NCBI GenBank assembly: GCA_965203525.1
Contig: OZ241898.1
Location: 4,340,001-4,404,000, forward strand
Origin: WTFV01 sp965203525
GTDB taxonomy: Bacteria; Acidobacteriota; Vicinamibacteria; Vicinamibacterales; UBA8438
Reading direction: 5' to 3'
DNA: 64,000 nucleotides
A program made the translations under genes and the position numbers. How positions within the stretch are numbered: position 1 is the stretch's first letter; each line of letters opens with the position of its first letter. A model generated the notes under the pieces. The model worked only from the letters and a program-made list of their open reading frames with translations. It was not told the DNA's origin and made no database searches. Of this stretch, positions 1 to 8,750 are shown piece after piece.

Positions 1-83
1 AGCCTGATCGTCCGCACCGCCAAGGCGGTCTGCCGGATCGCCGAACGCCGACGCCGGGTGCGGAGTGGTGGCCGGGCAGTCCC

Positions 84-261
84 GCCGTCCGGCGCCCCGG
101 CTCCTCCGGCCGCCCGCGCCCGGGGCGCTGTCGTACGAGCTGCGCGGCGCCGAGCCGGTCTGGCCTCCGGCCGCCCGCGCCCGGGGCGCTGGCGCGCGCC
201 CGCTCGCTACGGTCGTGCCGTCCGGCGCCCCGGCTCCTCCGGCCGCTCGCGCCCGGGGCGC
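84..261. repeat. GC-rich interspersed repeat cluster, three copies
   Basis: A 27-bp unit starting CCTCCGGCCGCCCGCGCCC occurs at 103-129, 164-190 and 235-261, at offsets of 61 and 71 bp. The third copy has one C-to-T change and ends GC instead of CT. Copies 1 and 3 also share the 18 bases upstream (from 84 and 217). Frames across it are long only because of GC content; I see no credible gene before 528. It belongs to the set of two-period repeats seen across the window. Confidence 0.7.
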
Positions 262-527
262 GCCGACGAGCCGAAGTGCGCCGGCGGAAGCGCGCAGGCA
301 GCAGCGCGCAGGGCAGCAGGCAGGGGCAGCAGCTTCGACAACGCCGGCCGCCCGTCGGAGGCGACCGCCGCGCCGTGTCCGTGGTATCGTGCCGGAGTCA
401 TGCAGGCGCCTTCGTGGCGGTGAAGCGCCTGTGGTCACTGTAATTTCCCGCGCGGAGGGGCCTCCCGTGTCTCCCGCTGCCGGCCCTTCGCGCGGGGTTC
501 GGGTTGGATTTGACGAAGGCAAGAGCC

Positions 528-962
528 ATGAACGGCGGACAGGGGGCACCGGAACAGCGGCGGCGTCTGGCGCCGCCGGAGGCGTTCGGGGACGACGAGG
601 CGACGGAAGAAGACTTCTGGTACCTGGTGCCGAACGCGGATCCGGCGCGCAGAAGAGAAAAGAGCAAGACGGTGGCAAGACGGCTTTGCTGCAGTTGCGC
701 AGGGTGGCGGAACCCGCCGGGTGCGGAAGAGTTCCACGCGGCGGTGCACGCGGCGACGCGGAACAGCCGGCAGGTGTCGATACTGTACGTCTGGGCGACG
801 GAGGCGACGTGGTACGAGGTGCTGCACGCGTGGGCGGAACGGGCATATACGCTGCGCGCGCTGGCGAGAGCGCTGCATGAAGCGGAAATTACCGCTTGCC
901 GCATCACGGACCTGCTGAACACGTGGGTGAAACACCCGGAAAGAGTGGAAGTTCGGGAATGA
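528..962 (+). CDS. Hypothetical protein coupled to AbiEii-like toxin; possible antitoxin
   Basis: A 144-residue protein of unrecognised family. It has a charged N-terminus and a C-terminal half rich in Trp, Ala and Glu that looks helical; no signal peptide or membrane segment. An in-frame TTG lies 8 codons upstream (504), but the ATG at 528 has an AAGGCAAGAG purine run before it and is preferred. The stop overlaps the ATG of the next gene as ATGA (959-962), so the two are translationally coupled. That arrangement and the partner's family suggest an antitoxin or regulator, but I cannot identify a DNA-binding fold. Codon use (many GGA, GAA, AAA, CGG) is less GC3-rich than in the genes after 2656, a sign of transfer. 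Confidence 0.6.
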   Translation: MNGGQGAPEQRRRLAPPEAFGDDEATEEDFWYLVPNADPARRREKSKTVARRLCCSCAGWRNPPGAEEFHAAVHAATRNSRQVSILYVWATEATWYEVLHAWAERAYTLRALARALHEAEITACRITDLLNTWVKHPERVEVRE

Positions 963-1957
963 AAGCGCCCGCCGACCTGGAACTGCCGGAGCCGGCGAGG
1001 ATACTGTGGTTGAGGACGCGGGGCGTCATAAAGCCGGCGCTGGCGGCGCTGGCGGCGGGAAAAACGGCATACAGACTCGGGGGCGGAACGATCCTGGCCG
1101 CCCGGTGGGGGCACCGGGAAAGCACGGACCTGGACGTTACGACCGAGACGAACGCGAAGCTGATACGACTGGCGGCCGACGACCCCGGCGGTTTCGTCGG
1201 GAAGATGGAGAGACTTGGCGGAACCCACGAGTACGACGAGGACGCCGACAGGCACGTCGTCACGTTCGGAAAGAACAAGGTCGAAATATGGGCGAAATCG
1301 CCCCTGTTCGGAAGCGGCCAGACGGAGTTGCAGATCGCAGGAGAACGGGAGACGGTGCTGTCGAACGCGCAGATCCTGCGCGGAAAACTGGAACGGACGC
1401 ACGACATGGTGGTCCGCGACGTCTACGACCTGGCCATGGCCGCGGAAACCGATCCTGGAAGCCTGGAAGCGGCGGTCAACGCGCTGCCGCGAATGCGGAT
1501 GAGAGCCATTTGCGGAGACTGGAAGCTCAAGGAACGGTGGCTGGCGCTGCACGGAGAGCACCAGTTGAAAGGCATCAGCGGACGGGAGAGAAGGAAGCTG
1601 CCACAACTGGGAAAACGGGCCGGCGGCGCAGTGGAGGCGGCGCTCTACGACGAACTGGAGGTCCGGGCCGCGGGCGGAACGATGCTCCTGACGACGGGAA
1701 CGGCCCTGCGAGGAAGGCAGGTGACGGAAATACCCGTCGCCGCGGCGGAACAGGAGTTCGAAAGGAGAGGGGTGAACGAACACCTGAGCCGAAAGGAGGC
1801 GACGGGAAGGGAACTGGTGGAAGCCGCGGAGTACGCAAGAGCAACGGGAATGAGTGAAAAGTTGCTGTTCCGCGAAGAAAAGGGACGAACGACGCGGTGG
1901 CGAACGATGAGCGGCAGTTACAATCTGCCGCCGCTGAAAGGAACGTCCCCGTCGTAG
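959..1957 (+). CDS. AbiEii/AbiGii-type nucleotidyltransferase toxin family protein
   Basis: A 332-residue protein. Near residues 35-55 it carries the nucleotidyltransferase signature GGGTILAARWGHRESTDLD, matching the GG-x(8-10)-H-R-x-S-x-D-L-D pattern of the AbiEii/MenT-like family. Known members transfer nucleotides to tRNA or other targets and act as toxins of type IV or type II toxin-antitoxin pairs, often in phage defence. The start is the ATG at 959, which overlaps the upstream TGA; a reading from 896 would add 21 residues inside the neighbour and is less likely. The C-terminal third (about residues 200-332) is Arg/Glu-rich and not recognised. Assignment to the superfamily is fairly secure; the toxin role is inferred from the family and the coupled small gene. 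Confidence 0.72.
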   Translation: MKAPADLELPEPARILWLRTRGVIKPALAALAAGKTAYRLGGGTILAARWGHRESTDLDVTTETNAKLIRLAADDPGGFVGKMERLGGTHEYDEDADRHVVTFGKNKVEIWAKSPLFGSGQTELQIAGERETVLSNAQILRGKLERTHDMVVRDVYDLAMAAETDPGSLEAAVNALPRMRMRAICGDWKLKERWLALHGEHQLKGISGRERRKLPQLGKRAGGAVEAALYDELEVRAAGGTMLLTTGTALRGRQVTEIPVAAAEQEFERRGVNEHLSRKEATGRELVEAAEYARATGMSEKLLFREEKGRTTRWRTMSGSYNLPPLKGTSPS

Positions 1958-2239
1958 CCCGGATGTGTCAGCCCGCGGCGGAATCCCGGGCGCCCGGTTG
2001 TCAACAGCCACCGTTCGCGGCGAAAAGCTGCGCGCGGCGATCCGGCGCAGGCTGGCGGCGGCGGCCGTGCTCGCGGTAGACGATCGGCGAGCCGAGCCAT
2101 TCGAGCAGCGGCGGATTCGATTTCCTGAAGAGCCGCAACGCCTTCCGCTACCGAGGACAGCCCGTCGGCCAGACACGAACGACGGTTGACGGAGCTTCGG
2201 CCGATTGACCTGAAGCGGGCTGTTGCATAGGCTGGAGCG
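1958..2239. other. Intergenic, no supported gene
   Basis: About 280 bases between the AbiEii-like gene and the DUF433 gene. Only short open frames without recognisable motifs are present. The block may hold decayed coding sequence, but I cannot assign it. A weak TAGGCT hexamer at 2228-2233 lies 6 nt before the next ATG. Confidence 0.5.
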
Positions 2240-2464
2240 ATGACGTACCGGGACCGCATCACGATCGAACCTGGAAAGCGCGGCGGCAAGCCGTGCGTCC
2301 GAGGGTTGCGCATGACCGTCTCCGACGTTCTCGATTACCTCGCGTCCGGGATGTCCGAGGACGAAGTGCTTCGTGATTTTCCGGATCTGACCCGCGAAGA
2401 CATCCGGGCGTGCCTCGCGTTCGCCGCCGATCGCGAGCGGCGGCTCGTTGCCGGCGCGAAGTGA
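2240..2464 (+). CDS. DUF433 family antitoxin-like protein
   Basis: A 74-residue protein matching the DUF433 pattern: ITIEPGKRGGKPCVRGLR, then a V-D-YLASGMS-E-E helix region and DLTREDIRACLAFAAD. DUF433 proteins are winged-helix-like antitoxins that usually pair with DUF5615 (PIN-like) toxins. Length is normal for the family. The stop overlaps a GTG start of the toxin reading frame as GTGA (2461-2464), the usual coupled layout, but the toxin itself is truncated here. Start codon is the ATG at 2240; the ribosome binding site is poor (GGAG only 2-3 nt away), so translation may be leaderless from a -10-like TAGGCT at 2228-2233. Confidence 0.82.
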   Translation: MTYRDRITIEPGKRGGKPCVRGLRMTVSDVLDYLASGMSEDEVLRDFPDLTREDIRACLAFAADRERRLVAGAK

Positions 2465-2575
2465 AGCTGCTCTTCGACCAGAATCTCTCACCGCGACTCT
2501 GTGACCGGTTGCGCGACATCCGGACTGATCCTGTCCATGTTCGCACGGTCGGCTTGGCGGCAGCCGACGATTCGG
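2461..2575 (+). pseudogene. Truncated DUF5615 PIN-like toxin remnant
   Basis: From the GTG at 2461 the frame reads VKLLFDQNLSPRLCDRLRDI and continues through VHVRTVGLAAADDSA, a clear N-terminal half of a DUF5615 toxin (usual length about 110-120 residues). After DDSA the family sequence stops, and the expected later acidic residues of the PIN-like active site are missing. The frame stays open through the promoter region of the next gene and joins the receptor coding sequence in frame at 2656. The natural reading is a 3' deletion that leaves a dead toxin next to an intact antitoxin. A fusion product with the receptor is possible but unlikely, because the receptor has its own ribosome binding site and signal peptide. 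Confidence 0.7.
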
Positions 2576-2655
2576 CCTTTCCCGGCGCGGTACGCGTTCG
2601 TTGCGCCGCGGAAAAACCGCGTCGGTACACTGCGGGCCACTGGAGGGCATGCGAG

Positions 2656-5600
2656 ATGATTCGACGTACGCAATGGAAAGCGGCGACGGTTCTGGCGGCG
2701 GCCGCCGCGGTCGCCGGCCCCGCCGCCGGAAGGGCGCAGAACGCCACCACCGGGACGCTCGGGGGCGTCGTCCGCGACGCGCGGCAGGGCGTGCTGCCGG
2801 GCGCCGCGGTGGTCGCCGCGCACGTCCCCACCGGGACGCGGCACGAGGCCTTCACGCGGGCCGACGGGCGGTTCGACCTGCTGAACGTGCAGGTCGGGCC
2901 CTACGACCTCGAGGTCGCGATGAGCGGTTTCGCGCCGTGGTCGCTCTCCGGCGTGGCCGTGACCCTCGGCGAAGCGACGGAGGTGCCGGTCACGATGCAG
3001 CTCGCCGCGCTGGCCGAAACCGTGGAGGTCACCGCGGAGGCGGACGCGGTGTTCTCGCCGTCCCGCGCGGGAACGACCGCGGGGATCGCCGCCGGCGTCA
3101 TCGAAACCCTGCCGACGATCGGGCGCAGCCTGCAGGACTTCGCGCGCGTGAACCCGTTCTTCGTCAAGACGAGCCGCAACGCCGATTCCGAGAGCTTCCT
3201 CAGCGTCGCCGGCCGTAGCGGCCGCTACAACAACGTCCGGATCGACGGCGCGGTGCACAACGACCTGTTCGGTCTCGCGCGGCAGGGGACCCCGGGCGGG
3301 CAGGCGAACACGGAGCCGATCAGCCTGGACGCGGTCCGCGAGCTGCAGCTGGTGGTCGCGCCGTACGACGTGCGGCAGAGCGGGTTCTCCGGCGGCGGCG
3401 TCAACGTCGTCACCCGCGGCGGCTCGAACACCTTCAGCGGGACCGGCTACCTCTACGGCCGCAACGAAGGGCTGGTCGGCCGCGGCGTCGACGACGTGCC
3501 GATCGCCACCTTCTCCGACCGCCAGCAGGGCGCGAGCGCGGGCGGGCCGCTGATCCGGAACCGCGCCTTCTTCTTCGCCAACGTCGAGAGCCGGCGCCGC
3601 GAGACCCCGGCCGGCTACTCGCTCGACGGATCGTCGGGCGTCGACTTCGGCCGCCTGGCCGAGGCGCAACGGATCGTGCGGATCGCCGGCGAACGCTACG
3701 GCTACGACGTCCCCGGCGGGTTCGGCGAGATCGTCCGCGGGAACCCGAACGACAAGGTCTTCGCCCGCGCCGACGTCAACCTGTCGCCGGGGCACCGGCT
3801 CTCGCTGCGGCACAACTACGTGGACGGCGCCGCCGACGTCGGGGAGCAGTCGAACTCCCGCTACCGCTTCACCGACAACTTCTACCGCTTCGAGAGCCGG
3901 ACCCGTTCCACCGTCGTCCAGCTCGACAGCACGTTCGGCGCCGCGGTGAACCAGGCCCGGATCGGCTTCCAGCGGGTCCGCGACCGCCGCGGGCCGCGGA
4001 CCGCGCCGTTCCCGCAGGTCACCATCGACCTCGACGGGGGCGAGCAGATCCGCTTCGGCACCGAGCAGTTCTCCACCGCGAACGCGGTCGACCAGGACGT
4101 CCTCGAGATCCACGACGACCTGACCTGGGTGCGGGGCCGCCACCAGTTCACCGCCGGCACCCACAACGAGCTCTTCGCGTTCCGGAACCTGTTCATCCGG
4201 GACAACTTCGGGGTCTACGAATTCACGAGTCCCGAGCTGTTCGAGCAGGGGCTCGCGCAGTCCTACAGCTACAGCTTCTCGCGGACCGGCGACCCGCGCC
4301 AGCAGGCCCGGTTCCGGGTCCGCCGGCTCGGCTTCCACGCCGGCGGCCAGTGGCGGGTCCGCGACGACCTGACGCTGACCTACGGGGTGCGCCTCGACGC
4401 GCCCCTCTTTCCGGACACTCCCACCGCCAACCCGCGGGTGGAGCGGTTGTACGGGCGGCGCACGGACGTGGTCCCCGCCGCCCGCAACTGGTCGCCGCGG
4501 ATCGGATTCAATCACGACCTCGGTTCCGGCCGCGCCGTCCGGCAGCAGGTGCGCGGCGGCCTCGGGCTGTTCCACGGGCGCACGCCGTACGTCTGGCTGT
4601 CCAACCAGTACTCGAACACCGGCAACGAGTTCCGGCGCATCCGGGTGTTCTTCGATCCGGACAACCGGATCCCGTTCGTGCCCGATCCCGGCAACCAGCC
4701 GGCCGACGTCGGCTCGGCGTCCACCAACGAGATCAACCTCGTCGATCCGGACTACCGCTTCCCGCGGCTCCTGCGCGGCAACCTGGCCTGGGACCGGGAC
4801 TTCGGCTTCCTCGGCCTGATCGGCAGCGTCGAGCTGCTGTTCTCGAAGACGCTGCAGGACGTCGACTACCGCAACCTCAACCTCGCCGCGCGCGGCGCCG
4901 CGCCGGACGGGCGGCCGATCCACACGCGGCGGCACCAGGACTTCAGCGACGTCGTCCTGCTGACCAACACCGGCGCGGGGAGCGCCTGGGCGATCGCCGC
5001 GCAGCTCGACAAGCGGTTCCGCGACGACTGGTTCCTGAGCGGCTCGTACCTCTACGGCGAGTCGCGCGCGGTGAACGACGGCGGCTCGAGCCAGGCCAGC
5101 TCGAACTGGCGCTACAACTACAACGCGGGCGACCCGAACGCGGTGCCCGCGGCCGTCTCGAACTTCTCGCCCGGACACCGGTTCACCCTGTCCGGTTCGT
5201 ACCGCGTTCCGGCCGGGCCGGCCGGCGTCACGCTGGCCGCGTACTTCGACGCCCGGCAGGGCCGGCCCTACAGCTACCTGGACGGCAGCGACGCCAACGG
5301 CGACGGGACGCGGGGCAACGACCTGCTCTACGTGCCGCGCGACGCCGCCGACGTGATCGTCGCCGACGGGACCTTCGACGACCTGCTGCGGTTCCTGACC
5401 GCCGGCTGCGACGTCACGCCCGGCGCGATCGTGCCGCGCAACGCCTGCCGCGGACCCTGGATCCGCGCGCTCGACCTCCACGTGGGCGTCGATCTGCCGG
5501 CGGGCCGGAACGAGGTGGAATTCTTCCTCGACGTGCGGAACCTGCTCAACGCGTTCCGCCGCACGGGCGGACTGGTGGAGTTCGCGTTCTTCCGGAACCT

Positions 5601-5760
5601 CCAGCCGGTGCGGTCGAGCGTCGATCCGGAGAGCGGGCGGTACGTCTACCGCCTCGACACGCCGGCGCGCCCCGGCTTCGCCGGCGACCGCTTCACGCGC
5701 GACGACCTGCGCAGCCGCTGGCAGGCGCAGCTCGGGATGCGCTATTCGTTCGGCCGCTGA
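2656..5760 (+). CDS. TonB-dependent receptor with carboxypeptidase-regulatory-like domain (Oar-like)
   Basis: A 1034-residue outer-membrane receptor. Residues 1-29 form a signal peptide (Arg-rich start, Ala/Val core, cleavage near GRAQ). Residues 33-110 form a CarboxypepD_reg-like beta sandwich (GTLGGVVRDARQGVLPGAAV). A plug domain follows (RSGRYNNVRIDGAVHNDLFG, then GGGVNVVTRGGSNTFSG), and the rest is a 22-strand-type barrel ending in aromatic-rich MRYSFGR. This architecture is typical of Oar/SusC-like receptors of Acidobacteriota and Myxococcota; the substrate cannot be deduced. The start is supported by GGAGGG at 2642-2647, 9 nt before the ATG. A small hairpin (CGCGG-AAAAA-CCGCG) lies near 2608-2622, and a TACACT -10-like box at 2626-2631. 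Confidence 0.9.
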   Translation: MIRRTQWKAATVLAAAAAVAGPAAGRAQNATTGTLGGVVRDARQGVLPGAAVVAAHVPTGTRHEAFTRADGRFDLLNVQVGPYDLEVAMSGFAPWSLSGVAVTLGEATEVPVTMQLAALAETVEVTAEADAVFSPSRAGTTAGIAAGVIETLPTIGRSLQDFARVNPFFVKTSRNADSESFLSVAGRSGRYNNVRIDGAVHNDLFGLARQGTPGGQANTEPISLDAVRELQLVVAPYDVRQSGFSGGGVNVVTRGGSNTFSGTGYLYGRNEGLVGRGVDDVPIATFSDRQQGASAGGPLIRNRAFFFANVESRRRETPAGYSLDGSSGVDFGRLAEAQRIVRIAGERYGYDVPGGFGEIVRGNPNDKVFARADVNLSPGHRLSLRHNYVDGAADVGEQSNSRYRFTDNFYRFESRTRSTVVQLDSTFGAAVNQARIGFQRVRDRRGPRTAPFPQVTIDLDGGEQIRFGTEQFSTANAVDQDVLEIHDDLTWVRGRHQFTAGTHNELFAFRNLFIRDNFGVYEFTSPELFEQGLAQSYSYSFSRTGDPRQQARFRVRRLGFHAGGQWRVRDDLTLTYGVRLDAPLFPDTPTANPRVERLYGRRTDVVPAARNWSPRIGFNHDLGSGRAVRQQVRGGLGLFHGRTPYVWLSNQYSNTGNEFRRIRVFFDPDNRIPFVPDPGNQPADVGSASTNEINLVDPDYRFPRLLRGNLAWDRDFGFLGLIGSVELLFSKTLQDVDYRNLNLAARGAAPDGRPIHTRRHQDFSDVVLLTNTGAGSAWAIAAQLDKRFRDDWFLSGSYLYGESRAVNDGGSSQASSNWRYNYNAGDPNAVPAAVSNFSPGHRFTLSGSYRVPAGPAGVTLAAYFDARQGRPYSYLDGSDANGDGTRGNDLLYVPRDAADVIVADGTFDDLLRFLTAGCDVTPGAIVPRNACRGPWIRALDLHVGVDLPAGRNEVEFFLDVRNLLNAFRRTGGLVEFAFFRNLQPVRSSVDPESGRYVYRLDTPARPGFAGDRFTRDDLRSRWQAQLGMRYSFGR

Positions 5761-5895
5761 CCGCCGGCCGCGGCCGGGACGGCGCGCCGGCCGTTCCCCT
5801 GCGACGCGGCCAGCGCGGATCCGGCTGCGCCGCCACGACCGCCGCGGTCTGTCGGCCCACCCGCCGCCCGCCGTCCCGGCCCGCTCCCCCGGGCA

Positions 5896-7346
5896 TCAGG
5901 ACACTCCTGGCGGCAGCGGCACGTCCATGTAATACATATCGCCAGTCCAGCCGGCGTTGTTGGTGCAAAGGGTAGTGAACCTTGTGACCGATGTTCTCGT
6001 GAAGCTCACGGTCCACAGGTTGATGTTTGTGTCGCCGTACCCGCTCCGCACCCGGGGGATCTCGTTTCCGTTGCTGTCAAGACGGCGGACGGGAAGACGA
6101 CTGTTCGCATGATCTCGTGGAGTAAGTACCCTGGTTCCTGTGCCCGTGGTGTAGTCCGTTTCGTTCGGCCTTCTGGCACCCTCGTGGATCGGGCTGCGGC
6201 TGGGTGGCGGCCCGGTGTGCCTGCAACCACGGGCGTCGGTGCCCCCGCCGTGAAAGCCTGCATCGGCATAGGCCTGGGTGATCGTCGTGGTGGGGTCGCT
6301 CGCGTCGTAGTACCACCTCACCCACCGAAACGAAAAGTTGCCGGCGTCGGGGCCGGCTCCCGTCCTCCCGAGGTTGCGGGCGGCGTCAAAGCTGTCGACG
6401 AGCAGGATCCAGGTGGTGATGACGGTGATCGTGAACTCCGCCGTGTTGGTTCCGCCGTGAACGGTCACGGTGTAGTCCCGTGTGGCGGCGGAAGAGGAAA
6501 CCGTTCCGGAGACCACCCCGCCGGACCACGTCAGACCGTCGGGAAGCCCCGTCACCGTCACCGTGCCCGCCCCCGTCTCCGTGACGGGGAACGAAGTGAT
6601 GGTCTCTCCGGGAAAGAAGGTCATGGCGCCCGGATTCGTGAGCACGGGACCGCTCCCCCCTCCCCGCGACGGCGGGGCGTGCCGGCTGTCGCTCCAGCCG
6701 TCGCCGCTGCCGTTCGTGTTGGCGCTCGCGACGGCGCGGCCCTCGTCGTCCATCCGGCACGACAGCGGCGCGTTGCGCCAGCCGTCGTGGCGGTCGGCGG
6801 ACAGTTCGGCCGCCTCGACGACGAGCCAGCCGGCGCAGTCCGCAAGCGGGAACGTCCTCGACAGCGACCCCAGGAACGCGAAGCTGTCCCGGAAGACCGG
6901 CTCACCGCACGTCTGGCCGACGTGGTGGGGCTCCACCGGGCACTGCCAGACGGTGACGGCGCGGTTCCGGTACTCGCGGGCCGCGTCCGGCATCCCGGGC
7001 ATGTCGACCGGGGCGAACGTGAGCGTCACCTCGCCGTCCAGGTACTCGACCTGCACGTCGTACGCGTTGAAGTCGGCGGCTATCGGCCCGAGATGCGAGA
7101 GCCCCGGGGCGTCGCCTGCCGTCAGGCTGACCGGCGCGGCCGGCGGGCCGCCGTGCAGGTCGGAGTCACCGGCAAGACGATGGAACGGGTCTACCCCGGG
7201 TCTACTCCCCCCCCCCCCCCCCCGGACGGCGCGGTCGCCAGCGGCGACGGCTGAAGCGGCGAGGACGAGGAGTCGTCGTCGGAGCAGGCGATCAGGCCCG
7301 CACCGGCGGCCAGCAGGACCGTGATCACGAAGAAGCAGTTTCGCAT
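5896..7346 (-). CDS. Phase-variable (frameshifted) surface lipoprotein with putative Ig-like domain
   Basis: The coding strand starts with ATG at 7346 and a lipoprotein signal ending LLAAGAGLIAC (lipobox L-I-A-C, Cys at residue 21), then an Asp/Ser linker reading CSDDDSSSSPLQPSP. It then enters a run of 17 G (7223-7207 on the plus strand). In the current sequence this frame stops a few codons later, at about 7193. The frame one base away is open from the run to 5896, about 436 codons. That part contains Cys-rich segments and a putative Ig domain (LPDGLTWSGGVVSGTVSS). So 18 or 15 G would give one protein of roughly 480 residues. Either the gene is switched by slipped-strand mispairing or the run was miscounted. 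Function is unknown beyond cell-surface exposure. Confidence 0.65.
7207..7223. repeat. Homopolymeric tract of 17 C (poly-G on the coding strand)
   Basis: This 17-base run sits in the linker after the lipoprotein signal of the minus-strand gene. It is at the exact point where the reading frame changes. Tracts of this length mutate at high frequency in bacteria and act as on/off switches for surface proteins. Confidence 0.9.
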
Positions 7347-7628
7347 CGCAAATTCCCCGGCGTCTACGATATAGGGTGTGCAGGTACGGCAACAGTATCA
7401 CGGCGACGGAGTTGCTGGCCGGGAGCCGAGGGGGCCCTTCGAACCGCCCCCGGTCGTCGCTCCTGCGTGCCATGCTTCACGTATCGGCACGTGGCCGCCG
7501 TACGTGCGCACCTTTCGTGGACTTCTCGCCGCGACCCGCCAACCCAAGACGCGCGTGACGTTTCATCGGCACCCCGCGCCGATCCGACGATCACGCCTCA
7601 ACCTGCCCACACTCGTTGCAGGAGAGCC
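7347..7628. other. Intergenic, no supported gene
   Basis: About 280 bases upstream of the lipoprotein and downstream of the LVIVD gene, both on the minus strand. I see no gene with recognisable features. It probably carries the lipoprotein promoter; an AT-richer patch lies around 7366-7373. Confidence 0.5.
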
Positions 7629-8609
7629 TCAATCGCCCGGCCGCTGGAAGACGACGACCTCGCCGGGGATGGCGGCGAAGACGAGCTCCGCGGTGACCGC
7701 CACCGGCCCGGCCTCGCCGCCGAGCGGGGACGTCCCCGCCGGCACGGGCCGGCCGGGATCGGTCAGGTCGAACACCTGCAGGACGCCGCCGCCGGCCGCG
7801 TAGAGCCGGCGGCCCCACATCGCGGCGCCGGCGACGCGGCCGGCGGTGGGGACGGCCGCCGCCACGCGGGGCGCGGCCGGGTCGGAGACGTCGACCGCCT
7901 GGAGTCCGGCGCGTCCGCTGACGATGGCGGCCACCGGCGGCGGCGCGCCGCCGGTGGAGCGCGCGTCCGGCACGACCACCCGCGTGATCGGGTCGCGGCC
8001 GAGCGACAGGCGGCCGACCGCGGCCGGCGCGGCCGGCGACGACACGTCGACGACGATCAGGCCGGCCGGCTGATCCGCGACGAAGACCAGCGGGCCGGCG
8101 GCGGCGATGCCGCGCGGAAACCCGTCGCCCAGGTACTCCCCGGCGCGCCGGAAGCCGCCTGCCGCGTCGACGACGTCGAACCCGATCGAGTTGTCGCCGA
8201 CGAACGCGCGGGCGCCCGACGCGGCCACGCCGACCGCCTGGCCGCGCGTCGCGGAGGTTCCGGTCAGCGCCGGCGCCGGGCCGGACAGATCGAGCCGGCG
8301 GAGCCCGTCGTGGCCGTTGGCCACGTAGACCGCTTCGCCGGCGGCGGCCAGGCCCAGCACGGGCTGCGCGAACTCGTACGTCCCGGCGGGCGCGGGCGCC
8401 TCGGGGCGGGAGACGTCGATCACGAGGACGCGCGTTCCGCTCCCGACGATCAGGCGGCCGGCGCCGGCCGCCAGCGCCGTGGCCGGCTCGGCCAGCGGGA
8501 CCGACCCGACCCTGTACGGAGACGGCGCCTGCGCCGTTCCGCCGCCGGCGCCCGGCGCGGCCGAACCGATCGTCAACGCCGCGGCGAGAACGAGAGAAAT
8601 GTTGCGCAT
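7629..8609 (-). CDS. LVIVD-repeat beta-propeller, secreted
   Basis: A 326-residue protein with signal peptide MRNISLVLAAALTIGSAA and cleavage near GTAQA. It then carries repeated LVIVD-type blades, such as RVLVIDVSRPEAPAPAGTYE, LIVVDVSSPAAPAAVG and LQAVDVSDPAAPRVAA, spaced about 45-50 residues apart; these build a beta-propeller. Such proteins are extracytoplasmic and usually act in binding or scaffolding; the substrate is unknown. Two more in-frame ATGs (8666 and 8723) exist because the start region is duplicated (8601-8750). The 8609 start is preferred because only it is followed directly by a proper hydrophobic signal. It is the third gene of a minus-strand operon after a sigma factor and an anti-sigma-like gene. 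Confidence 0.75.
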   Translation of the reverse strand: MRNISLVLAAALTIGSAAPGAGGGTAQAPSPYRVGSVPLAEPATALAAGAGRLIVGSGTRVLVIDVSRPEAPAPAGTYEFAQPVLGLAAAGEAVYVANGHDGLRRLDLSGPAPALTGTSATRGQAVGVAASGARAFVGDNSIGFDVVDAAGGFRRAGEYLGDGFPRGIAAAGPLVFVADQPAGLIVVDVSSPAAPAAVGRLSLGRDPITRVVVPDARSTGGAPPPVAAIVSGRAGLQAVDVSDPAAPRVAAAVPTAGRVAGAAMWGRRLYAAGGGVLQVFDLTDPGRPVPAGTSPLGGEAGPVAVTAELVFAAIPGEVVVFQRPGD

Positions 8610-8750
8610 GGGTTTCAGGAGCGCCGCGGGACCGGCCGCGGCGGGAACGGGAGAAGTGTTGCGCATGGGTTTCAGGAGCGCCGCGGGACCGGCCGCGGCG
8701 GGAACGGGAGAAGTGTTGCGCATGGGTTTCAGGAGCGCCGCGGGACCGGC
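8601..8750. repeat. 57-bp tandem duplication of a gene junction and start codon
   Basis: Units at 8601-8657 and 8658-8714 are identical. A partial third copy covers 8715-8750, and a diverged edge lies at 8581-8600. On the minus strand each unit holds the end of the anti-sigma-like gene (CTCCTGA), five bases, and the start ATGCGCAACA of the LVIVD gene. Units are 19 codons long, so the downstream frame stays open through all of them, giving three possible starts (8723, 8666, 8609). Confidence 0.9.

Noticed and set aside
2488..5481. A 997-codon minus-strand frame opposite the first receptor
   Set aside because: Repetitive Val/Arg/Gly translation of antisense sequence; no signal or family.
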